From Amycolatopsis jiangsuensis (GTDB taxonomy: Bacteria; Actinomycetota; Actinomycetes; Mycobacteriales; Pseudonocardiaceae), in assembly GCF_014204865.1 (NCBI RefSeq), contig NZ_JACHMG010000001.1, forward strand, positions 4,490,501 through 4,554,500: 64,000 bases of DNA. Reading direction: 5' to 3'. The position numbers were made by a program, and so were the translations under genes. Below are positions 1 through 8,575 of the stretch, in pieces. Position 1 is the first letter of the stretch. Every line of letters begins with the position of its first letter. Below the pieces are notes generated by a model. The model was not told the origin of the DNA. It saw only the letters and a list, made by a program, of their open reading frames with translations, and made no database searches.

Positions 1-35
1 CGCTTCGTGAGGACCGGAGTAATGGGATCAGGCAT
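1..35 (-). CDS. nuoF: NADH-quinone oxidoreductase subunit F, first codons only (partial)
   Basis: Only the beginning of this gene lies in the window. The ATG at 35-33 shares one base with the TAA stop of nuoE (TAATG), and the frame reads [12 protein letters not shown] before leaving the window. That resembles the N-terminus of actinobacterial NuoF, the FMN and 4Fe-4S subunit that oxidises NADH in complex I. Position directly after nuoE in the conserved nuoA-N order supports the call. No domain can be checked because about 11 codons are present. Confidence 0.8.
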   Translation of the reverse strand, partial: MPDPITPVLTK

Positions 36-898
36 TACTTCTTCTCCACTTCTGGCAGCGGTACGTCCTGCGCACCCGGCGCGGTCCAGCCGCGGTCGGT
101 GGCGAGCTGCGCGCCCCGCAGCGTCTCGACGGCCTGCGACGGCCCGTCGACGTCCCCGCGGTAGGTCGCCTCGTCCTCCGGGAAGAACCCGGCCAGCTGC
201 AGTTCGGCACCCTTGAAGTCGCTCAGCGGCGCACCCCGGGTCGGCGCCGGTTTCGTGCCCGCCCGCAGCGCGTCGACCAGTGCGACCGCCTGGTCCGTGG
301 TCTGGTTGTCGTAGTACTCGTAGTTGACCTGGAGCACCGGTCCGAGGTCGCAGGCGGCCAGGCACTCCGCGTGCTCCAGCGTGATCGAGCCGGGCTCCCC
401 CGGCGTACCCGCGGTCTCCTCGTGGCCCAGCGGCTTGTCCGCGGAGCCGAGGTGGGTCTGGAGCGTGCGGTAGATGTCGTCGCCACCCAGCGCCGCGCAC
501 AGCGTGTTGGTGCACACGCTCACCAGGTGCTCACCGCACGGGCGGCGCTTGTACATGGTGTAGAAGGTGGCGACCGCGCTGACCTCGGCGTCGGTCAGGT
601 CGAGCTGCCGGGCGCAGAACCCGATGCCCTCCTGGCTCACGTAGCCCTGCACCGACTGCACCAGGTGCAGCATCGGCAGCAGCGCGGAACGCGACACCGG
701 GTAGCGGGCGATGATCTCCTTCGCCTGCCGCTCGGTGTCCGCGCCGAAGATGTCCGCCGCCGGAGCGTCGGCGAGGATCCCTTCCGCGACAGCGGGTTCC
801 GGGGCGATGCCGACGACGTCGGTGTCGCCGCCCGCGGCCGCGTACGTGGTCTCCGCGTCCCGTGGTCCCGGTTCCGGGACTGCGGTCGGGTTCGTCAT
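35..898 (-). CDS. nuoE: NADH-quinone oxidoreductase subunit E (2Fe-2S subunit)
   Basis: This 287-residue protein is the thioredoxin-like 2Fe-2S subunit of the complex I NADH-oxidising arm. The cluster ligands are visible as VCTNTLC (C-x4-C) near residue 130 and ECLAACD (C-x3-C) near residue 180. A helical N-terminal domain lies before them ([20 protein letters not shown]). The protein is longer than the roughly 160 residues of enteric NuoE because of a disordered N-terminus of about 50 residues and a C-terminal tail of about 80 residues, which is common in actinobacteria. The ATG at 898 overlaps the nuoD stop by four bases (ATGA), so translation is probably coupled. Confidence 0.95.
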   Translation of the reverse strand: MTNPTAVPEPGPRDAETTYAAAGGDTDVVGIAPEPAVAEGILADAPAADIFGADTERQAKEIIARYPVSRSALLPMLHLVQSVQGYVSQEGIGFCARQLDLTDAEVSAVATFYTMYKRRPCGEHLVSVCTNTLCAALGGDDIYRTLQTHLGSADKPLGHEETAGTPGEPGSITLEHAECLAACDLGPVLQVNYEYYDNQTTDQAVALVDALRAGTKPAPTRGAPLSDFKGAELQLAGFFPEDEATYRGDVDGPSQAVETLRGAQLATDRGWTAPGAQDVPLPEVEKK

Positions 899-2268
899 CG
901 GTCCACTCCCCCCATCACCGGGTCGATCGAGGCGACCGCGGCGATCACGTCGGCCACCAGCCCGCCCTCGGACATCGCGGGCATCGACTGCAGGTTCACG
1001 AAACTGGGCTCCCGCATGTGCACCCGCAGCGGCCGGGTGCCGCCGTCGGACACCAGGTGCGCGCCGATCTCGCCGCGGGGCGATTCGACCGGCGTGTACA
1101 CCTGGCCCGGCGGCACGTGGAAGCCCTCGGTGACGAGCTTGAAGTGGTGGATCAGCGATTCCATCGACTGGCCCATGATCTTCTTCACGTGCTCGAGCGA
1201 GTTGCCCATGCCGTCGCTGCCGATGGACAGCTGCGCGGGCCAGGCGACCTTCTTGTCCTCGACCATCACCGGGCCCGGTTCGAGCTTGGCCAGCACCTGC
1301 TTGATGATCCGCAGGCTCTGGTGCATCTCCTCGACCCGGATCAGGTACCGCGACCAGCAGTCCGCGTCGGTGGAGGTGGGGATGTCGAACTCGAACTCGT
1401 CGTAGCGCGAGTACGGCTCGGTCTTGCGCAGGTCCCACGGCAGGCCCGCGGAGCGCAGGATCGGTCCGGTGATGCCGAGCGCGAGGCAGGCGTCCAGCGG
1501 CAGCACGCCCACGCCCTTGAGCCGGTTGCGCCAGATCGGCTGACCGGTGAAGAGCTTGTCGTACAACGGAAGCCGCTGGTCCATCACCTTGATGAACTCG
1601 GTGACCTTCTCCTCGAAGTCCGCGGGCATGTCCTGCGCGAGCCCGCCAGGGCGGATGAACGCGTGGTTCATCCGCAGCCCGGTCAGCTCCTCCAGCAGGT
1701 GCAGCACCACCTCGCGCTCGCGGAACCCGAGCGTCATCGCCGTGGTGGCGCCGAGCTCCATCCCGCCGGTGGCGATGTAGACCAGGTGCGAGCCGATTCG
1801 GTTGATCTCCAGCAGCAGCACCCGCAGCAGCTCCGCGCGCGGCGGCGCCTGGATCCCGAGTAGCTTCTCCACCCCGAGGCAGTAGGCCATTTCGGTGGAC
1901 AGCGGCGCGAGGTAGTCCATCCGCGTCACGAAGGTGACGCCCTGGGTCCACGTCCGGTACTCGCAGTTCTTCTCGATACCGGTGTGCAGGTAGCCGATGA
2001 CCGACCGCAGCTGCGTGACGGTCTCGCCCTCCATCTCCAGCACGAGCCGGAGCACGCCGTGCGTGGACGGGTGCTGCGGGCCCATGTTGATGACCATGCG
2101 CTCGTCGTGCCCGGCGTCGGAGACGATGTCGTCCCAGTCACCGCCGGACACCGAGTAGACGCGGCCTTCGGTGGTCTCGCGCGAATCGGCGTAGTCGACG
2201 CTGTCGGCACCGGTGGACGAGGTGTCGGTGCCGGTCGTGACGTCGGAGAGGTTTTCGCTGGTAGTCAC
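895..2268 (-). CDS. nuoD: NADH-quinone oxidoreductase subunit D (49 kDa subunit)
   Basis: This 457-residue protein is the quinone-site subunit of complex I, which with NuoB carries electrons to menaquinone. The family signature [20 protein letters not shown] lies near residue 60, and the C-terminal half has the conserved [14 protein letters not shown] and [13 protein letters not shown] stretches. I start at GTG 2268 because GGAGG sits about eight bases upstream. The frame is open further upstream to 2442, but that extension is arginine-rich and overlaps nuoC. Unlike the tight junctions elsewhere in this operon, nuoD is separated from nuoC by 64 bases that look like a duplicated copy of the junction. 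Confidence 0.95.
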   Translation of the reverse strand: MTTSENLSDVTTGTDTSSTGADSVDYADSRETTEGRVYSVSGGDWDDIVSDAGHDERMVINMGPQHPSTHGVLRLVLEMEGETVTQLRSVIGYLHTGIEKNCEYRTWTQGVTFVTRMDYLAPLSTEMAYCLGVEKLLGIQAPPRAELLRVLLLEINRIGSHLVYIATGGMELGATTAMTLGFREREVVLHLLEELTGLRMNHAFIRPGGLAQDMPADFEEKVTEFIKVMDQRLPLYDKLFTGQPIWRNRLKGVGVLPLDACLALGITGPILRSAGLPWDLRKTEPYSRYDEFEFDIPTSTDADCWSRYLIRVEEMHQSLRIIKQVLAKLEPGPVMVEDKKVAWPAQLSIGSDGMGNSLEHVKKIMGQSMESLIHHFKLVTEGFHVPPGQVYTPVESPRGEIGAHLVSDGGTRPLRVHMREPSFVNLQSMPAMSEGGLVADVIAAVASIDPVMGGVDR

Positions 2269-2336
2269 GAGTGCGACCTCCGCTGCTGTGGACAGAGCCG
2301 GGATTTCCGCGCCCGGCCGGACGTCTCGATGCTCAC
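2265..2336 (-). CDS. Possible 23-codon ORF interlocked between nuoC and nuoD
   Basis: A GTG at 2336-2334 overlaps the nuoC stop (GTGA). The reading frame of 23 codons ends in a TGA that overlaps the GTG start of nuoD (2268-2266). A GGAGG lies in the last codons of nuoC at normal spacing. The deduced peptide starts [11 protein letters not shown] and is rich in R and S. I recognise no family. It may be a by-product of the local duplication that separated the genes, kept because it preserves ribosome transfer from nuoC to nuoD. Whether it is translated is unknown. Confidence 0.4.
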   Translation of the reverse strand: MSIETSGRARKSRLCPQQRRSHS

Positions 2337-2378
2337 GAGTACGACCTCCGCTGGTCCGGCGGCGGGATTTCCGCGCCC
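2266..2378. repeat. Imperfect tandem duplication of the nuoC/nuoD junction
   Basis: Copy A (2266-2314) covers the nuoD GTG and its ribosome-binding region. Copy B (2334-2378) covers the end of nuoC. On the plus strand both begin with a 20-base block (CACGAGTgCGACCTCCGCTG against CACGAGTaCGACCTCCGCTG) differing at one position. Then come 14 or 10 diverged bases and an identical 15-base block (GGGATTTCCGCGCCC). The offset is 68 bases, so copy B carries a ghost of a GGAGG-GTGA start overlapping the nuoC stop. Confidence 0.75.
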
Positions 2379-3112
2379 TTGTATTCGACCGGGATCCCGC
2401 CGAGCGGGTAGTCCTTGCGCTGCGGGTGCCCGTCCCAGTCATCCGGCATGAGGATCCGGGTCAGCGCCGGGTGGCCGTCGTAGACGATGCCGAACATGTC
2501 GTAGGCCTCGCGCTCCTGCCAGTCCGCGGTCGGGTACAGCTCGACCAGCGAGGGCACGTGTGGGTCCTCGATGTCCAGGGTGACCTCGAGCCGGATCCGC
2601 CGCCGGTAGGTCATCGACGTGAAGTGGTAGACCGAGTGCAGCCGCTGCGGGACGTCCACGCCGTAGTCCACTCCGGACACCGAGCTGAGCAGTTCGAACC
2701 GCAGGCCCGCGTCGTCACGCAGCACACCGGCGATGCCGACCAAATGCTCGCGCTCGACGTAGAAGGTGATCTCGTCGCGGTGCACGGTGGTCTGCAGGAT
2801 CGCCGACGCCGGGATGTTGTTGTCCGCCATGGCCGCGTAGAGCTCGTCGGCAAACTCGTCGAACCAGCCGCCGTACGGGCGTTCCGCGGGCGGCGGGGTG
2901 AACGCGGGCAGCCGCAGGCCGCCGTAGCCGGAGGTGTCGCCACTGCCGCTGACGCCGAACATGCCCGCGCGGGCGCGGCCGGCGACGACCGGTTCGGCGG
3001 GTTCGGCCGGTCGCGTGCCGTGCGGTTCCAGGCCGGCGTCCGGCCGCTGCGCGCTGGACTGCTCCCCGCCGGTTTCGGGCTTCTCTTCAGGGTTTTCGGG
3101 CACCGGACTCAC
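2333..3112 (-). CDS. nuoC: NADH-quinone oxidoreductase subunit C (30 kDa subunit)
   Basis: This 259-residue peripheral-arm subunit of complex I forms the connecting module with NuoB and NuoD. The family signature is visible near the C-terminus: [20 protein letters not shown] followed by RKDYPLGG. The first 70 residues are low-complexity (rich in P, E, G and A) and lack the core fold. The GTG at 3112 overlaps the nuoB stop as GTGA, which fixes the start. Length is near that of other actinobacterial NuoC proteins. Confidence 0.94.
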   Translation of the reverse strand: MSPVPENPEEKPETGGEQSSAQRPDAGLEPHGTRPAEPAEPVVAGRARAGMFGVSGSGDTSGYGGLRLPAFTPPPAERPYGGWFDEFADELYAAMADNNIPASAILQTTVHRDEITFYVEREHLVGIAGVLRDDAGLRFELLSSVSGVDYGVDVPQRLHSVYHFTSMTYRRRIRLEVTLDIEDPHVPSLVELYPTADWQEREAYDMFGIVYDGHPALTRILMPDDWDGHPQRKDYPLGGIPVEYKGAEIPPPDQRRSYS

Positions 3113-3657
3113 TTCTTCGCGTACTTGATCGAGGACGGGACCAGCTCGGTGCGCGCGCCGCTGGCCGCGCGCAGGGCGGCGCGGCGGGCGTTGATCGGCT
3201 CGTCCTGGACCTTGGCGTGCAGCTTGAGGATCGCGTCGAGCAGCATCTCCGGGCGCGGCGGGCAGCCGGGGAGGTACATGTCGACCGGCACCACGTGGTC
3301 GACCCCCTGCACCACGGCGTAGTTGTTGAACATGCCGCCGGAGGAGGCGCACACGCCCATCGCCAGCACCCACTTGGGCTCGGCCATCTGGTCGTAGATC
3401 TGCCGCAGCACCGGCGCCATCTTCTGGGTCACCCGGCCGGCCACGATCATCAGGTCGGCCTGCCGCGGCGTGGCGCTGAACCGCTCCATGCCGAAGCGGG
3501 CGATGTCGTAACGGGATCCGCCCGCGGTCATCATCTCGATCGCACAGCAGGCGAGACCGAAGGTGGCGGGCCACATCGAGTTCTTGCGTGCCCAGTTGAC
3601 CAGGCCCTCGAGACTGGCCAGCAGGATGCCGTTGGGGAGTTTCTCTTCCAGACCCAT
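3109..3657 (-). CDS. nuoB: NADH-quinone oxidoreductase subunit B (N2 cluster subunit)
   Basis: This 182-residue protein binds the terminal 4Fe-4S cluster N2 that reduces menaquinone. The ligands are visible: the double cysteine in [10 protein letters not shown] (about residue 37), GVCASSGG (about residue 101) and LPGCPPRPE (about residue 132). Length is normal. It starts with ATG four bases after the nuoA stop and ends in a four-base overlap with nuoC, so it belongs to one transcript with nuoA-F. Confidence 0.96.
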   Translation of the reverse strand: MGLEEKLPNGILLASLEGLVNWARKNSMWPATFGLACCAIEMMTAGGSRYDIARFGMERFSATPRQADLMIVAGRVTQKMAPVLRQIYDQMAEPKWVLAMGVCASSGGMFNNYAVVQGVDHVVPVDMYLPGCPPRPEMLLDAILKLHAKVQDEPINARRAALRAASGARTELVPSSIKYAKK

Positions 3658-3661
3658 GGGC

Positions 3662-4093
3662 TCAGTTCCAATCCAGGCCGCCGCGCCGCCACACGTAGGC
3701 GTAGGCGAAGCCGACCGTAACGATGAACAGCAGGATCTCCACCAGGCCGAACACGCCGAGCGCGCCGGCGTTCACCGCGAACGGGTAGAGGAACACCATC
3801 TCGATGTCGAACAGGATGAACAGCATCGCGGTGATGTAGTACGCCACCGGCATCCGGCCGCCGCCGACGAGCGGCTGCGGCGAGGGTTCGATGCCGCATT
3901 CGTAGGCCGACGTCTTCGCCTTGTTGTAGCGGCTCGGGCCGACGAGCGGGCCCAGCGACACCGAAAACACGGCGAACGCGGCCGCGAGCACGAACAGCAG
4001 AACGAGCGGCAGGTACACCTTCAGGCCGGGCGCCGCCGTCCCGGAGTCGGCCTGCGCCAGCACGGACACCATCAGCACGGGATCTTTCGCCAT
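3662..4093 (-). CDS. nuoA: NADH-quinone oxidoreductase subunit A
   Basis: This 143-residue membrane subunit of complex I has three predicted helices (about 26-47, 80-104 and 110-132) and the conserved loop [11 protein letters not shown] followed by [14 protein letters not shown]. It is somewhat longer than usual. The ATG at 4093 sits directly against a GGAAAGG, which is too close for a good Shine-Dalgarno, so the true start may be the ATG at codon 8. It is the first gene of the nuo operon, and the 450 bases upstream hold the regulatory sites. Confidence 0.92.
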   Translation of the reverse strand: MAKDPVLMVSVLAQADSGTAAPGLKVYLPLVLLFVLAAAFAVFSVSLGPLVGPSRYNKAKTSAYECGIEPSPQPLVGGGRMPVAYYITAMLFILFDIEMVFLYPFAVNAGALGVFGLVEILLFIVTVGFAYAYVWRRGGLDWN

Positions 4094-4220
4094 CCTTTCC
4101 GCGCCGCTGCGGGTTGCTTCTCGGGTGGTGGTCCGAGTCCCCGGCGGAACCCTAAGGGAGCTGGGTCACACCGCCGAGGGTCAGGGCACCCTTACGGCCC
4201 GTGGCCGGTCCGTAAGGAGC

Positions 4221-4238
4221 TTGTGAAATAGTTCACAA
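4221..4238. promoter_or_regulatory. Rex operator, upstream of nuoA (site 1)
   Basis: TTGTGAAATAGTTCACAA is a perfect inverted repeat with 7-base arms (TTGTGAA/TTCACAA) and a 4-base centre. It matches the Rex operator described in Streptomyces coelicolor, where nuoA-N is a known Rex target. It lies 127 bases before the nuoA start codon. A rex gene is present at 43497-44750. That Rex binds this copy is inference from motif and pathway. Confidence 0.85.
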
Positions 4239-4252
4239 GCCACTCGTCGCGG

Positions 4253-4270
4253 TTGTGAAGCGATTCACAA
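4253..4270. promoter_or_regulatory. Rex operator, upstream of nuoA (site 2)
   Basis: TTGTGAAGCGATTCACAA is a second perfect TTGTGAA-N4-TTCACAA inverted repeat. Its centre is 32 bases, about three helical turns, from the centre of site 1. Two in-phase sites suggest cooperative binding of two Rex dimers over the nuo promoter. I could not place a convincing -10/-35 pair around them. Confidence 0.85.
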
Positions 4271-4320
4271 AGCATGGGGGGAGTGTAGGACGCGAGTCAC
4301 ACGGTTGTCCCTAGGGGCCG

Positions 4321-4339
4321 TGGTATAAGGCTTACCTAA
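4321..4339 (-). promoter_or_regulatory. Possible IdeR/DmdR iron-box-like sequence
   Basis: On the minus strand the sequence reads TTAGGTAAGCCTTATACCA. The first half matches the actinobacterial iron-box pattern TTAGGTnAGnCTn exactly. The second half (ATACCA instead of ACCTAA) matches poorly. It lies about 50 bases upstream of the Rex sites, so it could bring iron control to the iron-sulfur-rich complex I genes. The rest of the 4271-4545 spacer shows no gene. Confidence 0.3.
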
Positions 4340-4545
4340 CTTGACCGGACGGCCAACCCGGTGCACCTGCGGACACAGTGGGCAGACCTGCGGTAAAGGG
4401 TTCTTGAGGAACCGCGCCGGACGGTCCGCCGGACGCGACCTTGTGACGCATCCCACCTGACCGGCCAGGCAACCATTGCTCCAGCCGGGTAGTTCCACGC
4501 GTGAACGGCGAGACCGGTACCAACCGGGACCGCCACTCGCGAGGG

Positions 4546-5838
4546 TCAGCGCGGGCTGGGGGTGGCGCGCGAGAGGGCGGCGATCAGGCGGTCGACGCCA
4601 TCGCCGCCGCGTGCGTCGTAGCAACCGGAAAGTCCCTTGTACACCAACGGAAGGATCTTGTTGATCCGCAGCCCGTACTTGGTCGCGGCGTGCATGACGG
4701 CGGGTTTGCCGATCAGCTTCGCGAACACGTTGCCGAGCCGGTAGTAGCCACCCATCAGGTCGGCCACGGCACGCGGGTAGCCGGCCAGTGCGCGTTCCCG
4801 CGACGGTCCTTCCGGACGGGCCAGCGCCTGCACGACGACCTCCGCGGCGACCTGCGCGGACTCCATCGCGGCCGAGATGCCCTCGCCGTTGAACGGGCTC
4901 ACCATGCCACCCGCGTCGCCGAGCAGCAGCAGGCCGTCGCGGTAGTGCGGGGTGCGGTTGAAGCCCATCGGCAGCCCGGCGCCGCCGACCTTGCCGACCG
5001 CGTTTTCCTCGCGGTAGCCCCATTCCTCGGGTGTGCCATCGAGCCACTGCCGCAGCAGCGCGCGGTAGTCGGTGTTGCGGAACGAGGCGGACGTGGACAG
5101 CATGCCGAGACCGACGTTGACCGTGCCGTCGCCGAGCGGGAACGCCCAGCCGTAGCCGGGCAGCAGCTTCGGATTCCGCGGGTCCGAGCGGTCCCACAGC
5201 TCCAGGTGGCCCTCGATGAACGGGTCGTCGTGCCGCGGGCTCTTGTAGTAGCGCCGGACCGCGACACCCATCGGGCGCTTCTCGTTCTTCTCGATGCCGA
5301 CGCTCAGCGCGAGCCGCGCGGACACGCCGTCGCAGGCCAGCACGAGCGGCGCGCGGTAGCTCACCGGCGTCTTCTCCGGGCCGACCTTCGCCTCCACCCC
5401 GACCACCCGGCCGGCGGCGTTCGTGATCGCGCCGGTCACCGTGGTGCGCTCGTACAGCCGGGCGCCCGCCTTCACCGCGGTCTTCGCCAGCAGATCGTCG
5501 AAGTCCTGGCGGGTGCGCGCGACGCCGTAGGGCGGATAGCTGGTCAGGTCCGGCCAGTCGAGCTCCAGCGTGAGATCGCCGGTGAGGATGCGCAGTCCGC
5601 GGCTGTGCACCCAGCCGGCCTCCTCGCTGGTGTCGAGGCCCAGGTCGATCAGCTGCTTGACGCCACGCGGGGTGAGCCCGTCGCCGCACACCTTCTCGCG
5701 CGGGAACGCGGTCTTCTCCAGCAGGAGCACGTCGACACCCGAGCGGGCGAGGTACGTGGCCACGGTGGAACCGGCCGGTCCGGCGCCGACCACGATCACT
5801 TCGGCGTCGTGGTCCGGGCTGCGGCGCGAGGTCGTCAT
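4546..5838 (-). CDS. menJ: Menaquinone reductase (geranylgeranyl-reductase family flavoprotein)
   Basis: This 430-residue FAD-dependent enzyme resembles MenJ (M. tuberculosis Rv0561c), which saturates one isoprene unit of menaquinone to give the partly hydrogenated quinone typical of actinobacteria. The Rossmann dinucleotide motif VIVVGAGPAGSTVA lies at residues 14-27. The second FAD motif, LLLLGDAGGMVSPFNGEGIS, lies near residue 300. It starts ten bases after menG on the same strand, so the last two menaquinone steps are probably co-transcribed. Assignment rests on family resemblance and the menG neighbour; another geranylgeranyl reductase substrate cannot be excluded. Confidence 0.85.
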   Translation of the reverse strand: MTTSRRSPDHDAEVIVVGAGPAGSTVATYLARSGVDVLLLEKTAFPREKVCGDGLTPRGVKQLIDLGLDTSEEAGWVHSRGLRILTGDLTLELDWPDLTSYPPYGVARTRQDFDDLLAKTAVKAGARLYERTTVTGAITNAAGRVVGVEAKVGPEKTPVSYRAPLVLACDGVSARLALSVGIEKNEKRPMGVAVRRYYKSPRHDDPFIEGHLELWDRSDPRNPKLLPGYGWAFPLGDGTVNVGLGMLSTSASFRNTDYRALLRQWLDGTPEEWGYREENAVGKVGGAGLPMGFNRTPHYRDGLLLLGDAGGMVSPFNGEGISAAMESAQVAAEVVVQALARPEGPSRERALAGYPRAVADLMGGYYRLGNVFAKLIGKPAVMHAATKYGLRINKILPLVYKGLSGCYDARGGDGVDRLIAALSRATPSPR

Positions 5839-5848
5839 GCCCCCGAGT

Positions 5849-6538
5849 CTAAAGAGGCTTCCGCGCGCGGTGGATGGCGACGACGCCGAATGTGAGGTTC
5901 AGCCACTCGACCTCGGTCCAGCCCGCGCTCGCGATGGTCTCGCCCAGCGTCCGCTGGTCGGGCCAGGCGAGCATCGATTCGGCCAGGTAGGAGTAGGCCT
6001 CCGGATTGGTCGAGGAGCGGCTGCCGACCCAGGTCAGCGCCTTGAGGATGAACCGCCGGTAGACGAACCGGATGGGCGCGAACGTGGGCGTGGACACCTC
6101 GCAGATCACCAACCGTCCGCCCGGCTTGGTCACCCGCAGGATCTCGGTCAGCGCCGCCTTGGTGTCCACGAAGTTGCGCAGCGCGAGGGAGATCGTGACG
6201 GCGTCGAAGCTGTCGTCGGCGAAGGGCAGGTTCAGCGCGTCCGCGGCGACCATCGGCACCTGCCGGTGCAGGCCGGCCTTGAGCATGCCGACGGAGAAGT
6301 CCGCGGCCAGGCACCAGGCACCGCCACGGGCGTACTCGACGGTGGAGACCCCGGTCCCGGCCGCCAGGTCGAGCACCCGCTCCCCGGCCCGGGCGTCGAG
6401 CACCCGCGCGGTGGTGGTCCGCCAGCGGCGGTCGAACCCGAAGGTCATGAAGGAGTTGGCCCGGTCGTACCCGGACGCGACGCCGTCGAACATCGCGGCG
6501 ACATCGTGCGGATCCTTCTCCAAGCTGGCGCGCGGCAT
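5849..6538 (-). CDS. menG: Demethylmenaquinone methyltransferase (UbiE/MenG family)
   Basis: This SAM-dependent methyltransferase performs the final ring methylation of menaquinone. The SAM-binding motif [16 protein letters not shown] is at about residues 55-70, with the family stretches [13 protein letters not shown] and [10 protein letters not shown] visible. I start at the ATG at 6538 (229 residues), which matches the family beginning [18 protein letters not shown]. An in-frame ATG at 6595 would add 19 unsupported residues. menJ follows 10 bases downstream, and asnB is divergent. Confidence 0.9.
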   Translation of the reverse strand: MPRASLEKDPHDVAAMFDGVASGYDRANSFMTFGFDRRWRTTTARVLDARAGERVLDLAAGTGVSTVEYARGGAWCLAADFSVGMLKAGLHRQVPMVAADALNLPFADDSFDAVTISLALRNFVDTKAALTEILRVTKPGGRLVICEVSTPTFAPIRFVYRRFILKALTWVGSRSSTNPEAYSYLAESMLAWPDQRTLGETIASAGWTEVEWLNLTFGVVAIHRARKPL

Positions 6539-6712
6539 ACCCCTGAATCTAGACAGCGCCGTCCGGTTCGTCGCCGGGCGGGCCGTTTCCGCCACTTTCC
6601 GGCACGGTGCGCTCGCTCTACGTCACTCCTTTGCCGGGTAGTCCGATGATCATGACGCGGTTAATAGTTAGTTAGCACAGGCAACATATGGCCGTAACAA
6701 GGAAGGGCGCTT

Positions 6713-8545
6713 ATGTGTGGCATCACCGGCTGGGTCTCGTTCCACCGCGACCTGACGCAGGAAGCAGCAGAACTGGACGCGATGACCGCGACCATGTCCT
6801 GCCGCGGTCCGGACGCGAACGGCGCCTGGGCCGTCCCGCACGCCGCGCTCGGCCACCGCAGGCTCGCCGTGATCGACCTGCCCGGCGGTGCGCAGCCGAT
6901 GACCGTGGACACGCCGGACGGTCCGGTCGCGATGGTGTACTCGGGCGAGGCCTACAACTTCACCGAACTGCGGGACGAGCTGCGCCGGCGTGGCGCGAAG
7001 TTCAGCACCGACTCGGACACCGAGGTCGTGCTGCGCGGATACCTGGAGTGGGGCGAGGCGCTCGTCGAGCGGCTCAACGGGATGTACGCCTTCGCCATCT
7101 GGGACACCCGCTCCGACAAGCTGGTGATGATCCGCGACCGGATGGGGATCAAGCCGTTCTACTACTACGAGACCGAGGACGGCGTGCTGTTCGGCTCCGA
7201 GCCGAAGGCGATACTGGCCAACCGGCTGGCCGAGCACGTGATCACCACCGACGGGCTGCGGGAGCTGTTCGCCTTCGCCAAGACCCCCGGGCACGCGGTG
7301 TGGTCGGGCATGCGGGAGCTGCGGCCAGGGCACCTGGCCGTCGTCGACCGTTCCGGACTGCGCGAGACCTGCTACTGGCAGCTCGAGGTCACTGACCACA
7401 CCGACAGCACCGAAGAGACCGTCGCGCACGTCCGTTCACTGCTCGACGACATCATCCGGCGTCAGCTCGTCGCCGACGTGCCGCGGTGCACCCTGCTGTC
7501 CGGCGGCCTCGACTCGTCCGCGATGACCGCGATCGCCGCGGCGCAGCTGCAGGAACAAGGCGAGGTGGTGCGCAGTTTCGCGGTCGATTTCCCCAACCAG
7601 GCGGAGAACTTCCGCGCCGAGGACATCGCACCCACCCAGGACACCCCGTACGTGCACGCGGTTGCCGAGCACATCGTCTGCGAGCACAAGGACATCATGC
7701 TCGACGGCGGGGCGATGGCCGATCCGGCGACCCGCGCCGCGGCGGTCGCGGCCCGGGACCTGCCGATCGGGCTCGGCGACCGGGACAACTCGCTGTACCT
7801 GCTGTTCAAGGCGATCCGGGAGGAGTCGACGGTCGCGCTGTCCGGCGAATCCGCGGACGAGGTGTTCGGCGGCTATCCGTGGTTCCACAACGAGCAGCGC
7901 GAGGCGGACACGTTCCCGTGGCTGGCCAACCAGAAGTCGCCGATCAGCCCCGCCTCGATGATGCACGCCGACCTCACCGCCAAGCTGGACCTGGAGACCT
8001 ACAAGGCCGACCAGTACCGCCAGGCACTGCGCGAGGTTCCCTACCGTGACGACGAAACCGGGTTGGAACGGCGGATGCGCGAGGTGTGCTACCTGCATCT
8101 GACGCGGATGGTGCAGACTCTGCTGGACCGCAAGGACCGGATGTCCATGGCGGTGGGCCTGGAAGTTCGCGTGCCGTTCTGTGACCACCGGCTGGTGCAG
8201 TACGTGTTCAACACGCCGTGGTCGCTCAAGACCTACGACGGCCGGGAAAAGAGCATCCTGCGCGGCGCCACCCGGGACACGCTGCCCGACAGCGTGGCGA
8301 ACCGGAAGAAGAGCGGCTATCCGGGCAGCTTCGACCCGGCCTACCTGGCGGCCATCCAGTCGCACGCGCGGGAGCTGGTTTCCGGCGACCACGCGGCACT
8401 GGAGTTCTACGACCGGGACGCGGTGCTGGCCGCGAGCGGCGCGGGCATCGCCGAAATCACCAACCAGCAGCGCTCCGGCCTGGAACGGTTCCTCGACGTG
8501 GCCACCTGGATGGACCTGCGCAAGCCGACCCTGAAACTCGGCTGA
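6713..8545 (+). CDS. asnB: Glutamine-hydrolysing asparagine synthase
   Basis: This 610-residue cytosolic enzyme makes asparagine from aspartate, ATP and glutamine. Cys2 after the initiator (MCGITGW) is the glutaminase nucleophile of the class II amidotransferase domain, roughly residues 2-190. The synthase domain carries the ATP-pyrophosphatase loop LLSGGLDSSAMTA near residue 262. A strong AAGGAAGG lies six bases before the ATG. It diverges from menG across 174 bases that must hold both promoters. A TTAATAGTTAGTTAGCAC stretch at 6660-6677 is the only AT-rich, -10-like segment there. It converges on the glycosyltransferase at 8567. Confidence 0.94.
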   Translation: MCGITGWVSFHRDLTQEAAELDAMTATMSCRGPDANGAWAVPHAALGHRRLAVIDLPGGAQPMTVDTPDGPVAMVYSGEAYNFTELRDELRRRGAKFSTDSDTEVVLRGYLEWGEALVERLNGMYAFAIWDTRSDKLVMIRDRMGIKPFYYYETEDGVLFGSEPKAILANRLAEHVITTDGLRELFAFAKTPGHAVWSGMRELRPGHLAVVDRSGLRETCYWQLEVTDHTDSTEETVAHVRSLLDDIIRRQLVADVPRCTLLSGGLDSSAMTAIAAAQLQEQGEVVRSFAVDFPNQAENFRAEDIAPTQDTPYVHAVAEHIVCEHKDIMLDGGAMADPATRAAAVAARDLPIGLGDRDNSLYLLFKAIREESTVALSGESADEVFGGYPWFHNEQREADTFPWLANQKSPISPASMMHADLTAKLDLETYKADQYRQALREVPYRDDETGLERRMREVCYLHLTRMVQTLLDRKDRMSMAVGLEVRVPFCDHRLVQYVFNTPWSLKTYDGREKSILRGATRDTLPDSVANRKKSGYPGSFDPAYLAAIQSHARELVSGDHAALEFYDRDAVLAASGAGIAEITNQQRSGLERFLDVATWMDLRKPTLKLG

Positions 8546-8575
8546 GCACCCGGCTTCGGTACGCGGTCAGCCGAG
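8537..8575. terminator. Bidirectional hairpin between asnB and a glycosyltransferase gene
   Basis: CTCGGCTGA (8537-8545) and TCAGCCGAG (8567-8575) form a perfect nine-base stem with a 21-base loop. Each arm contains the stop codon of one of the two convergent genes, and both proteins end in Leu-Gly-stop. No U-tract follows on either side, as is usual for high-GC actinobacterial terminators. Termination activity is inferred. Confidence 0.55.

Noticed and set aside
2269..2442. Upstream extension of nuoD to an ATG at 2442
   Set aside because: The extra residues are Arg/Ser/Thr-rich, overlap nuoC in another frame, and the GTG at 2268 has a proper ribosome-binding site and matches family length.
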